Below, in pieces: positions 24,061 to 36,300 of a DNA stretch of 64,000 nucleotides. Below the pieces are notes generated by a model. It saw only the letters and a list, made by a program, of their open reading frames with translations. It was not told where the DNA came from and did no database searches. Position 1 is the first letter of the stretch, and each line of letters opens with the position of its first letter. The translations under genes were made by a program, and so were the position numbers. The stretch spans positions 124,583 through 188,582 of the forward strand of contig VWZS01003386.1 in the NCBI GenBank assembly GCA_013397075.1, read 5' to 3'. The DNA comes from Rhabdornis inornatus. Taxonomy: Eukaryota > Chordata > Aves > Passeriformes > Rhabdornithidae.

Positions 24061-25030
24061 GAAGGATTGACTGAGAAACAATACATGCAATTGCTTTATT
24101 TGACTGCCTTGTTTTCTCCTCCCTTGCTCATTGAATGAGTCTACCTAATGTCAGACTCAATAAAGTCAGGCAGCTGGCTGTAAGGGACAAACAGACCCTC
24201 ATTAGGGAGGCCCCTTGTGCTGCTTTTGTTTGTGCTCATCTGCTTTATGGGAATTGAGGAGAAATGCATGAATATTTAAAGCATTTTGCTGTGGCTGGGA
24301 ACCAGCTGAACACAGTTTTTTGCTGATGTTTTGCCCCTCTGCCACCTTCTCCAAAAGGAAGCCTCAAAGGCATTTGACCACTCTGCTCCATTCAGACAGA
24401 AATACATTTGCTAGGCTGAAACAGATCGTTGTGTTTAACGTGCAAATGCTGTCCTCTGTTAAAATATCCAAAATGTTGATGTGAGAATGCATGGTTTCAT
24501 GGTTCCTGTCCAACAGTCCCATCCCCAGAAGAGCACTTGGCCTGTGGTTCCTCTCCTTGAGCTGCATTTGGGTGCCAGCCTGCTGCAGGTTTGGCAGAAG
24601 CTTGTGCTAGGCAGAGAGCACAGAGCTCCTGGCTGTGGCAAGAGAAACACACCAGCCAACAGATCAGAGCTCCTGCAGCAGGGCATAAGATTTAGTCAGC
24701 TTGCACCCCATTCTTTGATGTTGTATTAAAACTCCCCAGAGTCTCTGTTTCATTCAAAATTATGATTTCACTTTTGGGTAGATGCATCAAAAGAGCACAA
24801 GCAGGGGACCTTTGGCATGGCAGCAGCGGGAGGATGGATGGACAGTGGGAAATACAGCTTCCTGCAGTTCAGGCTGTCACTCCTTATCATATTCAGAGGG
24901 AAAATGACCTGGCATTCCTTGTAGAATATGAAGCACCGGGGTTTGCACTGTTGTTGCTCAGGCTAGGGAGAGGATTAAACTGATTGGAACAGGAAAGATA
25001 TGAAGATGCATGCTCAGAGACAAAGAATAG
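24061..25030. other. Intergenic stretch, nothing recognised
   Basis: Unique-looking sequence between a CR1 copy and the candidate LTR. It holds a 7-base inverted repeat (tgagtct at 24136-24142 and agactca at 24153-24159). No gene is supported. Confidence 0.55.
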
Positions 25031-25806
25031 TGTTACAAATAACTATGTAGATATTGTCTTTAGCTACTATTAGCTTTTGTAAATTATTTTGATATAGTAC
25101 AGTTTGTAACCTTTTTTGATATAGTATAATTTGTGAGCTTTTTATAGTTAATATCCTAATCCCTGTATAGATTGTATATCTTAGTGTGATAATTATATAA
25201 TATAGTTTAGGCTTTCACAAAATATTAAAATAGAGACTATATACTGCGTATTATAACATTAACTTTTGCAGAAGTAATTCTAGTTGTAAAATAATAATTA
25301 ATACTTTTATTTTTGTAACTGACTGACAATAGTGAAATAGCTAATGTTGATTGAAAGTACTTGTAAAAATAGCTAGAACGTCTGTATGATAAGATAACAT
25401 TGAAAAGAACCAGACAAATAACACCAAAAGCACAAGGAAGAATCTACCACTGACCCTTTGGCTATCAATAACTGTCAAACCACAGACCAGGGGGCCTCGT
25501 GAAGAAACAAATACAAGACTCAAAATCACATCTACATTGTGGCACATACTCTAAGAAGATGAGGCCAAGGGTTGAACTAAGATAAAGAATTCTCAAAACA
25601 TGTAAACTCAAAGGAATGCTTGAATATGTATCACATTCATTAATATGCATTTGACCAATGCAATGAGAAAGTATATGAGAAGAGTTGTTATAGTTAATAG
25701 GGTGCTCTTGGCAGTTTGACAAAGCACCTCAGCACTGGATTTTGTCCCTTTTATCCATTATTAAACTTCTAAAAATTTTAAACAGTGAACTTTGTTTCTT
25801 ATAATA
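25031..25806. mobile_element. Probable solo LTR of an endogenous retrovirus
   Basis: A block of about 775 bp, more AT-rich than its flanks, opens with tgttacaaataa. It closes with a tract that looks like a bird LTR 3' half: gcacctcagcactgg, attttgtcccttttatcc, attattaaacttct and gtgaactttgtttcttataa. The terminal CA appears to have changed to TA. The pentamer aatag occurs just before the start (25026-25030) and near the end (25803-25807), which may be a target duplication, although it overlaps the proposed end. An internal near-duplication (ttgatatagta, about 25087 and 25118) is present. No gag, pol or env reading frame lies in or next to it. Confidence 0.55.
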
Positions 25807-26839
25807 GTATCAATCCTCTCTTTGTAAAGTCATTATTTTTCAACTGTATATGAAACTTCCATTCTGAAAAAAGTGAGTGCAAGGGAAGCTGATTCCTAAA
25901 ATAAAGCTGCAGAGTGATAAGGTGGGATACAGTATCTATGTTCTTTGGCATATACTGCATTTATATTCAAAATCCCAAGGGAATTGAACACAAACTCTGT
26001 GATGAAAGGGATGCAGGACCAAAACTGGTCTTTTTGTAAAAGCTATGAATTATGTAGAAATAAAACTCTATCTGGGAGATAGGAAATGGAGTGCACGACC
26101 TCATGAGCTTCTCTGCAGCTGTATTCCCTGATTCCCTTCTGATTGGGGATCTGGGAACTGTGCTGCATAGTTCCCATGAGCACTCCTCTGATTCAGGCTC
26201 TGCAAATCCCAGCAGAACCACATACTGGGACACAGATACCTCTTCTTCTTTCAGCATGAGAATTCCTCATTTTCTTGAAGAGTCTGATCCACTGATTTAC
26301 ACTGAGATGAAAAGAAGGACACTGTGAGATTTCACAGTTAAAGCACTGACATAAGTAAAGTCAGTCTTAAAATAGGTAGAGGATGTTTTGTTTCTCTGTG
26401 GGTTACCTGTGAAGTTCTCTGGGATCGTGGAGAGCAAATTGTCTGCAGGGAGATGACATTTCCTTCTCAATTGTCCTTATTCACTGTGCAGTTATGTGTA
26501 CTTGGCAGTTCTTTTATAATGCAGCACAGGTTCTAAGGGCCACGTTAACCATGTCATTAACTCAGTCCATGCCTTTAGGCACTCTGCAATGCACTTGTGC
26601 CCCTTGAACCTTGAACCTTGGAGTTGGGGATAATGTGAAAGAAATTGGTGTCAAATTCTAATGAGGCACCATATGGAAATTGCTGAGGCACTCTGGAGAA
26701 CACATCTCTCCACCTGGGAAGGGGAAATCCAGGAGAGTGAAAGCTGCAAGAGCCACAGTGGAAAGAGCCATTTAATGTGATATCAGAGCACCAAGGGGGG
26801 CTGGATTCAAGTCACAAACCCATGAAAAATTGCAAAACC
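25807..26839. other. Intergenic stretch, nothing recognised
   Basis: Between the candidate LTR and the proposed 3' end of TMOD2. It contains a small heptamer repeat, CCTTGAA at 26602-26620 (2.7 units). No gene or larger repeat recognised. Confidence 0.55.
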
Positions 26840-29800
26840 CAAATCCTTTGTGGAGGTTTATTTAGAAAAACCACAATGCTGGGGAGTCACTGTTACATAG
26901 CGTGGTAATTCTCTTCCTCTTGAGTAATATGCACCACACTGTGCGCATGCAATTCCTTTTGTTCCAGAGATAACATCGTCACATACATTTACACATATGG
27001 TCCTCAGTGCACGCTACACTTCACAGGGATGTTGGGACACGCACAAAGTTGAGCTTTTCCATGAAAAAACTGTATAAAAAATACAAACCAAACTGAAGCA
27101 GTCAACACGAGAAGCAATGTGCAAAAATAGATAGTTACTCCTGAATGTTTGCTTAAGAAAAAAGGACTCTTCTGTCCCCGTTCCCCATTCAGCATTGACA
27201 TTGCCAGATGTTGTCTGAAAGTAGGATATGAAATAACCCGTCACATCCTGCCCCCCTTATGTCAGTTGCAGAGATTTTTAACCAGCTAAATAATCCTGTA
27301 TTAGTATGAAAATCTGCCTCCAAGTATCACCATTGTGTGCTGTTGTTGCATCCAACAGATCTTTATATTGTTGCAATGTGTGACCTGTGACACTGGAGGC
27401 TGGTGACAACCAAGGCCTTGTATGGAGCACACAGAAGAGGCAGGATAAAGAAATCCCTGGTCACTGAGCCCCCTGGCAGGGGCTGGCAGCAGCTGCCTGG
27501 AGAAACAGCCAGGGACTGGGAGCCATCCTCACACATGCGGGAAGGAGCCAGACTCCCAGGTGCTGGCCACGGGGAGCAGAGCTCTGCCCTGTCTGCTGGC
27601 CCATGGTGGGGCTGGTGTTTGAGATGATCCCTCCAGGGCAAGGCTCCTCCCTGCAGAGAAACCTGGCTGTGCAAAGGGCATGGCAGATGGAGGGATGGAG
27701 AGCTCACAGGGCTGTCCCCAGCCAGGTAACCTCATCCATGGTGCACTCTGGGGCTGCTAAACATGCATGGAGCCACTGACTGTAACCAGTGTGTGGCTCT
27801 GAGCAAAGCTAGACAGGACATGCTGCAGACACCATGAAGCAGTCAGACCAACCCACCCTTGTGAAACTGCTGCATGCAAATACCAACACTGGCAATGGCA
27901 ATTAAGACTAGAAATGGATTGCACTTGATTCCCTTAAACACAGATACGTACCACTCTTAAAGAAAAAATAACCATTAAAAAATCTTCAAAGGATTGATTG
28001 ATAATTGGGATTCCCTTGGTTGGATCAAAGGAAAAGAACAAGAAATTAGGGGCAGTGTGATTCCTATCACTGAAGGTTATCAGTAACATAATCTTTAGGC
28101 TTAGTGGATGAGGATTCCTCCCACCCATGAAATTTCATGGTGCAAAGCCCAGTACTCCCCTTGTAATCCAAATGCTTTTTAAGGATTCTATTTAAGCCTA
28201 TGCAGAGTTATGACTGTATTACAGAACTTGTAATTTTTTTTTTAATGAGTTATCAAAGTTTTTCACAGCAAATCCTGCATGGATCCAGGGAAAACCTTAG
28301 CAAGACTCCCCTGTGTGATTTGTTTCTTGCTTGCAAAGCAAAGCTTTTAGTTTATTCTGAGGAAGGGAAGAAGTGGAAATTGTAGACTGGGAGCTCTCAG
28401 GGAAGTAAATTGTGGCTACTGCACTTTATATCCCAGCTCAGCAGACCACTTTAGCCAAGTATTTTAAGTGGGATTTCAGTGAGTGTTACTCACTTTGGAC
28501 CCCACTACAAAGACAGTATCCAACAGGAAGAGGCTTGGACCTACTCATTTCCATTATAGAAGGCACGGAGGGAGGGTTCATCCTGTTAGCTGCACCCCAG
28601 CAAGATGAAAACATCTCAGGGAAGTGTGCCAAGCATCGACCCACAGCTCTGGGGCTCCCCAGCTCTCTAACCCCTGGATGCCCAGCTGCACAGTGCCCAC
28701 AGTGGTCCCTGCTGCCTCAGGAGCATCCTGCAGTGACTGTGGTGTCCAGCACTGCCCCAAGCAAGCAGCGCTTTATCCCTGCTCTCAGAGAGGCTGGTGT
28801 GCCCCAGGTAACAGCACTGGCAGGAGCATTCCTGCAGCTTTCTGAAAGCTTGGGGATGTGACATACCCGACCTGAGCGCCCCTTCACTCTCACAGCATGC
28901 ACATGTGTAACCAAAACGAACCTCTTGCTGTCAGTCAGCTGTTGGCAGTGATACAACTGTGGTAGAGGGTCGTTTTAGATGGTAAAATACACAAAATTAA
29001 ACATGAGACTGAATTCTGATTCTGAATTCTGAATTCATCAACCAAAATGTTGATGCTGTTGAGCATTGGGGTTAGCTGCTGCTTTGTGAGTGTTTTCCAC
29101 TGGGTTAAGATAATATCCAGCATGTAAGTTAAGGCCATGATTTAGCAAAGCATTTGTGCTTGTGCTTAAATCTGCCCTTATTCAGATAGACACTGCACGA
29201 ATATCCACGTGCCTTGTGATACAGGGACAAACCTCAACTGCAGCATATAAATGTCAGTTATGTAGCTGTCAAAACTACCCCTTTAATGTCTTTTCCTGGT
29301 AGCACAGTGGCTCTCCTGGATTAAGTATTTAATTAAACTTCATCTAAAAGGTCCTGAGAACAGTCCTATAATGCTAACAAATATACATAAATACCAGAAC
29401 TAAAAAAAGTCAAACTCATGGCTCAAAGCAAAACAAATATTGCTCAGAATACTTGTTCAGGTTAAGATCACTAGCTGTAAACTGTGCACTCTAGTAGCAA
29501 ACAAAAACTTGTTGGCCTAGAAAAAAACCCCAAAACATTCAATGTCTATAGGATTGGCAGCACTAATATTACTTTACAATGTGGAGTAAGAATGAAAAAC
29601 ATCAGTGTAACATTGCAAAATAATCCACCTAACCTAAGCTTATGTAAACAAGTACGCTTTGACAATGTTTATACGTCTAGGCGTGATCCTGCACTGGGAG
29701 CTGGACTGGTGGAGACACAACAAGGGTGACAGGAGCCATTCCAAGGTGGTTCCAGCTGTCCAGATCCCACTGCAGGAGAGAGGCTCAGGGCTGTGAACCT

Positions 29801-30307
29801 GCAAACCTGTACTGGCATCACTAGTTCTACTCCTGAGAGCAGTCCACTGCAGGATTCAGTTAAGCAGGACTATACATGTAAGTAAGGATTATTCACAAAC
29901 ATAAGGCATTGCAGAACTTGGCCCTAAAATTCCTATTTTCAGCAGACAATCCCTTATCCATATACAAGGTCATATTTTTATATATCAGAAAGTGTCTAAA
30001 ATAAGGGTCACAGTCACTATATGCTATGCTCAGTAACACAGTTAAGATGCTGCATATTGGCTTCAGATACTGCAAACCATTTTCTTCATTAAAATCAAAC
30101 CAACTATGAACCTTTCTCATAAGAATTAAATTAACTGTGAAAATTGAAAATGAACAGGCTCTGTTTTCAAGGTTAAAAGGAAACATTAACAGAAATCAGC
30201 AACTCCCATTGTAATAGTTTTCCAGTGCCTTTCCTTCTGAGCAGTGAGCACTCTGAGGCTGCAGTTGGTGGTGGCTCCAGTCTTGCCTGGTGTCCTCGAT
30301 GCTGTGG
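26840..30307 (-). other. TMOD2: Probable TMOD2 3' UTR
   Basis: Follows the TMOD2 stop codon (30310-30308) in the direction of transcription. Vertebrate TMOD2 mRNAs have long 3' UTRs. The lower limit is set only by the candidate polyadenylation signal. Open frames here, such as 28412-28861 on the plus strand (149 codons), have no recognisable family and lie antisense to the proposed UTR. Confidence 0.4.
26857..26862 (-). terminator. TMOD2: Candidate TMOD2 polyadenylation signal (AATAAA)
   Basis: The minus strand reads AATAAA here, followed within 15-45 bases by a G/T-rich stretch (GGATTTGGGTTTTG, then GGGTTTGTG), the expected downstream element. Cleavage near 26840 would give a 3' UTR of about 3.5 kb. 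Another AATAAA at 28356-28351 lacks a comparable downstream element. Other or longer ends are possible. Confidence 0.35.
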
Positions 30308-30342
30308 CTACTGCCGCTCCCCTTCCACCCGCTTCTTCCGAA
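30308..30342 (-). CDS. TMOD2: TMOD2 coding exon 9 (stop)
   Basis: 35 bases after a GTTGCTGGTGCAG acceptor. The split codon plus [10 protein letters not shown] and TAG gives the basic C-terminus (VRKRRVE-type in mammals). It is too short to appear as an open frame and was found by searching the minus strand for an acceptor followed by a phase-2 Arg/Lys-rich end. Length and phase bring the protein to exactly 351 residues. Confidence 0.92.
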
Positions 30343-33300
30343 CTGCACCAGCAACACAAGGACAGAGAGAGTCATTGCTGCCTTCCTGACATCTCCAGGG
30401 CTGTTCTCACACACACCCCCTCCCCAGTAACAGGAGACCAGCACAGAAGGGAGGAGCTCCTCAGAAATGCTCAGAAGAATTATGCCCACAAATACCATAA
30501 TTAATAATCATAATGCCCAACAAAACAATTGTACCTAAATGGCATTTTTTTGTATCACAGACTGTAGAATTTCACCAAGTGTTCATATCAATACATTTTC
30601 CACAAAAATCACATTCTGAGCTAAAGGTTTTAGATGATAAAGAAATACCACTTCCTGCACTTCCTTCCAGTGATTCCATTAAGATTTTTATTACAATTTT
30701 ATTGTTCTTTTAAAAGCCACTGTGTTCCAGCTAAATTGATACTGGTCTGCTCTAGTCTGCATTGCAGTGCTCTGGATTACTTAAGCTTTAGGCATCAAAA
30801 ATTAATAACTCCTGTAATTGCACAGTGTATACTATAGATAAGCAATAATCATATTCTTTTAGAAAACAATCTGAAGTAATCTTAAGTACCAATATCAGTG
30901 AATATTGGCAAAAAATATAATATTGGACCTTCAGTTCCTGTTTAAACTTCACACGGTCTGACTGCCTCAACCATTTGATAGTCAGTACATTAACTCTGGT
31001 TTTTCACTGGAAAACACATAGGTTGAAGTTGCCATTTAGCAAAGCAGAGCGGTAAACCTTGTGTTATGGGCAGGATTATTCTGACAAGCAGTCCCATGTG
31101 AATTTTTACCATTTTACCAAGTTTTTGCATTTAAGATACATTATACCTGGTATAGAACAGGTATAGATGCACTCCACATTCTAATAAAATTGAGTCTTTT
31201 CTAGCCAGATAAGATTTGTGAGGTTCTCCTGCTTGTGGGATACAAAATTCAGTGCTATGTCAAAGTGTCATGTCCTGTTTCTGATATTGAATGGCTGAAG
31301 CACAGAACAAAGCAGTAGAACTTGATGAATGAATGCTTTTCACCACAGAAAGTCAATAAAAACAATATACTGTTAAACATCCCATTACTTTAATAAGAGG
31401 AAGTTTTTCATCCTGCCTTCTTGGCAAACACACTGCATTATTCCAAAGCCTGCAGTGTAGCATCAGTCATTTCTGTCTGCTTTCAGTGTTTTGTCCTTTC
31501 ATTTATTTTATTTTATTGAATTCCTTTAGGAATTCTGTCCTACAAAATCTTGAACAAAACCAGACAACACAAATATAGGAAAGGGAAGATTAGGACATAA
31601 GTCTAATGGCAAGTGGTAAAATAATGGGAAAAAAGGGTTTTTCTCTCTTTGTAGATGGGATATTTCAAATACCCTTCTGGGACACTGATAGTTTTAGGAA
31701 AAATAGTATATAGCTGGAATGCTTAGGTATTGCTAAAAATTAAAATTTCAAAACCCCAAAAGTATGTATGAAAGAAAAAGGTTTTAGCTCAACTTTTATC
31801 TTAGTTCCCACGGAGATAAACCCAAGCTGAAACCCACAAAGACATCATGGTACCCACTCTGAAGCAGAACTGATTAAAAATACAAATTTTCATTTTTTTC
31901 CCTCCTCACTCTAAACTTCTGCCCAGTTATCTCCTTCATATTCTGTGTACTGAGCCCACAAGGCAGAGCATGTCACACTCAGGTGACACTTGCAGGGTTT
32001 TATTGTCTTTGCCTTTGGTCACACAGGCAGGAGGGTCTGGTTTGCTCCCTTGGCTGGGCAGGCCTGCTCCACCATGGGCTGGACAACAGAGTCAGGACTT
32101 CTGTGTCCTCTGAAAAAACAGGATGGGTTTGACTCCTCATTTACTGACCAGAACCACTGATAGAGCAGTGAGAAATTTAGGACCATGGTAAAAGCTAAAA
32201 TAACTCCTCTTCCCAGAAGGAGCAGGAGAAAATCAGTGGCTCCTGATCACAGTAAGATCTTTGCAGTTTTCTACTCTAGAGCCTGGGGAGCTTTGCATCT
32301 CCTCTCACATAGAACACTGTATTCAAAATTCCATCAGAATGTACAGACAGGGAGAGCAGTGCCTGGGAAGGTCAGGGCCTGGCTCACAAAGAAATCATGA
32401 GTAAATGTAGTGGCATCTTACCCAGATCATTGTTTTTAGTGATAGCTGCTGCTACCCTGGTTCTTGGACCTTGTTTTGTGAACTGGTATCCAAACTTGAG
32501 AATCCTGGAGTTCTCCTCCAGCATCTTGGCAATCTCCATCTCTACAGCTGTCCCAAGCTGCTGCCTCTGTGAAGTGTCCCCAGAAGAAAAGGAAACATTC
32601 GTTTTCATATGAGAGAGAAGTAAGTGGCTGCGTTTAAGTACTGGGCTGCAAACTACAAAGAGAATCCCATCCCTGGAGATTTGCCCTGGGTTTTGTACTT
32701 GGCTTTGAGTAGTTTTATTGAGAAGTTTTCCACTCTTTGGTTGCACTGACTGGGGACATGAGCTGCAGAATGGCTGAGCCACAGAGGCTGCCTTGACTCT
32801 GCCAGAGTCCCCTAGTAGAACCCTCTGGGAATCCATAGAAAAGAGAAACAAAAGTGAACTTCCCCAATGGTCTCTCTTTACCTGGTTGTCAATTTTAATC
32901 TCTGTTAGGGATTCATTCTTTTTCAGTGCATCAATCAGTGCCAAAATTCCTGTCCCAGTGATGAAGTTGGATTCTACGTTCAGACTCTTCAGTGTTTTGT
33001 TCACTTTCAACATATCTGCAAATGCCTGAAGGGTCAAAAAGAGGGAACATGAGATAACATCTTTAAAGTTTCAGGGAATAACAGGGAATCTGCAAAACAT
33101 AGCTTAGTACCAACAAGAAATAAAACATAAATATGCTTAGAAGAACGGAGAGGTAGATCAGAAGAGATTATATTTCTATTTTGCATAGCCATAGGGAATT
33201 CCTGCAAGGGAAAATAAAGAATGTATCCTAAAGCCGACATGGACCTATTTAAAATTTGTTGTGCTTTTTTTTCCCCAGTAATGTTAAAACTCACAATAGC

Positions 33301-36300
33301 TACGGGGTCATTGCTTCGCGTAGCTGCAAGGCTGAATGTCTTCACATGTGTGTTGGTTTCCAGAGCTTTTGCAAATTCTTTCAGTGTTGGAATAGGAATA
33401 TTCTAGGGTGAGAAGACAAATGCAGTAATTAGGAAAGCCAGTCACACTGCTGATTTTAATTATTATGAAACTGATTGATGAACAGCCACAGTCTGTGCAA
33501 GTGAAACATCCCTGATGCTTTTAGGAGTATGTCAGAATGGACAGAACATGCTCTGTCCCCCAGAGCTGTGATGGCAGCACTGCTGGAACTGGGTCAGGCC
33601 AAGGCCAGCACGTGACCATTGCTGAGCTACTTTCCTATTCCTCTGCCAGTTGTTCAGTCCCCAAGTACCAGCTCCTCCTCCAGTTGCCTGTGTGGGCTAA
33701 TTGAATTGGCCAGTGATGATTACATAGTACCCATGAGACATCTTCCTGGACAATCTGCTGAGAAACGCAGCCAAAGGGAGTCACCCCTTGGGCTTTTAAT
33801 TGGAATTTAATTCAGTATCAGGAATTGATGACCTTGGAGCCTGTACAACAGTCTCCTTTCCCCACCCCTTCCCTGGGTGTCCTGCTTTTTCTGAACAGCA
33901 AAGAGAGACAAAATTTGAACATAAAAGGCACAGGCTTTGGAAATATTTGAATAAATCCTCCTATGACGACATGCATGGAACCACAGCATCTACCTTTATG
34001 TTGTTGAGATTGATTTCTGTGAGACTAGGATCATTTGCTTTTATCCTTTGTAAACTTGCTTCCACATTGGTCGGATTAGGTGGCTCCTCAAAGATGGGCT
34101 TGACCTTTTCACCTTTCACCACATCTGCAACACAAAATCTCATTAAATGTCAACTGAGGAACAGGCATCATCGCTCTAGCTCTTCCATTCCCATTTAGGT
34201 TTGCACTGCAGCAATCCAGGAAGAGTTTATGAGAACCACAAAACCTGCAAGCAGGAGTTTTATCCCTGTCATCCCTGCCATGCCCTTTGCACCCCCTGCG
34301 CTCCCAGAGCTGTCACTGCAGGCTGTGCTCACAGAGGCTGGGCAGCATTGTCATGGGCGAATTCCTCCTTTATACACAAAATCCCTGAACAATTAATTGG
34401 AGCCAAAGCAGCTTTGAAGACTATTGTTTGGGATGTGATACACTGCAAGGGCTGCTTTGTACCTTGTCTAATATCTGTAAAGAAAGGTGTGCTTAGAACT
34501 TGCCCATTATATTAGTGAGAAAATGTCCCTGTACCTATGAATAGACTATGCTACATAAAGCCACATGAGCAGGAGGCCCCTCAGTTTCCTCCTCTCAGCT
34601 GATACTATCAGCCTTACTATATACTCAATTAGCTCTTGTAAAATTGCAACATCTGCACTTTCTAAATAATAAAACTATCAAAGCATGAAAAGTAAGTCTG
34701 TCTGCCAGAATCAAGATTTATGAAATCTTTGAGTAGTCATGTTCCAAAGAACTATGGTATTTAGTGCTGGAAGCGATGAGCTATAAATATTCTCAGAGAT
34801 GCAGAAAAATCATAGCTTAGAACACAATTAGTGCTTCTAATTCCCACGCATATAGTTGTGGAGATTAATTTATTAACCCTGACCACCCAAACCACTAGAA
34901 GCAAGAAAGGAATATGTTGCTGACCACAAGTATGTTTGAATCCTTTTAGTTTATGATGCAGACAGGGAGAGATTTTGAAAACTTGTGCTCAAGTCTCAGT
35001 GTACTACACATTGCTGTTCATTGCAATGGGTAAAAGGTCATGCCATATCATGAGCCAAAAGGAAACCACATCTTTTTTTAGAACTCATACTCATAGTAGA
35101 GATGGTCATAGACAAATCTTGAGCTGGTTTTCACTCTGCTCCCTTTGATGACAAACTTCTTTTTTTATTAATACCCTGAGAGACCTCATAACACTTCAGC
35201 CTTCCTAGGGAGCTGGGAATTGAAAACCATGTTTAGAGAATTCACCTTGGATGCAAAGATAGAAAGAAAACAAAAGCTAAGCATTGTTTGCACTTGTGGC
35301 AACACCCTGCCAGACTGGGAGCAGGGGAGACACAAGCACCCTGTCCTCAGGTTAGATATCACAATATACTCAGTCTAGAGTTAGGAGGAATTTTCATTTT
35401 CTACTTCTTGTTTCTTTAATCATGGTGCTGTTTTGCCACATTAATGAACAAATTTTTACTGAAGCATTTCACTTGGCTAAGGAACGGTGTTGCTTCTGGA
35501 CCAAAGAATACAGTGATGTGACAGTGATTTTCTTTTTCATAGGTCTGTGATTGGAGCATAGTTTAGCTGACTCACATAGCTGACCTTTTGACTCAGTATA
35601 ACAAAAATATTCTGAAATCTATGAGGATTAGTAATGCATGCAGTTGCCTGTTATGAGATAGATGGCAGCTCACACAGGGCCCCACTGGGGACGCTTGCAG
35701 AGCAGCTTTACCCTGAGAAAAATGAAGTGGCACGGTGACTTCTACTCTCCCACCTCCCCTTTAGCAATGGAAGATGGAAAGGAAAGCCCTTAGTAAAGAT
35801 AACTGCTGTTCTCATGGCCTTAGAAGAATTAAACATTTTTTTAGTACTGTTTCCCTAGAAAACTGCATTCCACAGTTTTGTCTTAAAAAGTGAAGTTTAG
35901 ACCGCTTGATATCCCAGGGCCTGGAGGTGACAAGCTCTGGGTCAAGGCTTGACAACCCTCAAGAAAAGCTTGGAATTCAGATGAACCCATTTCTTCCTCC
36001 ATCCAGCCTCCTATGGGTTGCTGAGCAAAGATCTGATTCACCAAGGGTCTGTTTATTTAGCACAAACATTTCTGGATTTGTTTTTAGAAACTAGAGCTGT
36101 TTCTCTTGGGGGATTTCTGGAAGAATTCCTTTCCCATGTCCCTAGGGAAGCACGGAATTGTTTACACAACCTGCCACAAGAGCCAGGTGGAGCTGGATCA
36201 GAGGGAGGGGCTGGGGCAGGAGCACATCCAAGCAGCCTTTGCCTCCCTGTGAATGCAGCTCCAGGTGACTCTGGTCAGTGACAGATGTGACTCTGACAGG

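Noticed and set aside
28351..28356. Minus-strand AATAAA as the TMOD2 polyadenylation signal
   Set aside because: No G/T-rich downstream element follows. The copy at 26857-26862 has a much better one, although both could be used.
28412..28861. 149-codon plus-strand open frame
   Set aside because: No recognisable domain. It lies antisense within the proposed TMOD2 3' UTR, and overlapping frames of similar length occur on the other strand in this GC-richer stretch.
32384..33037. A single 217-codon minus-strand gene
   Set aside because: This frame is TMOD2 exon 7, a 315-base intron that happens to lack stops, and exon 8. Splice sites and family alignment separate them.
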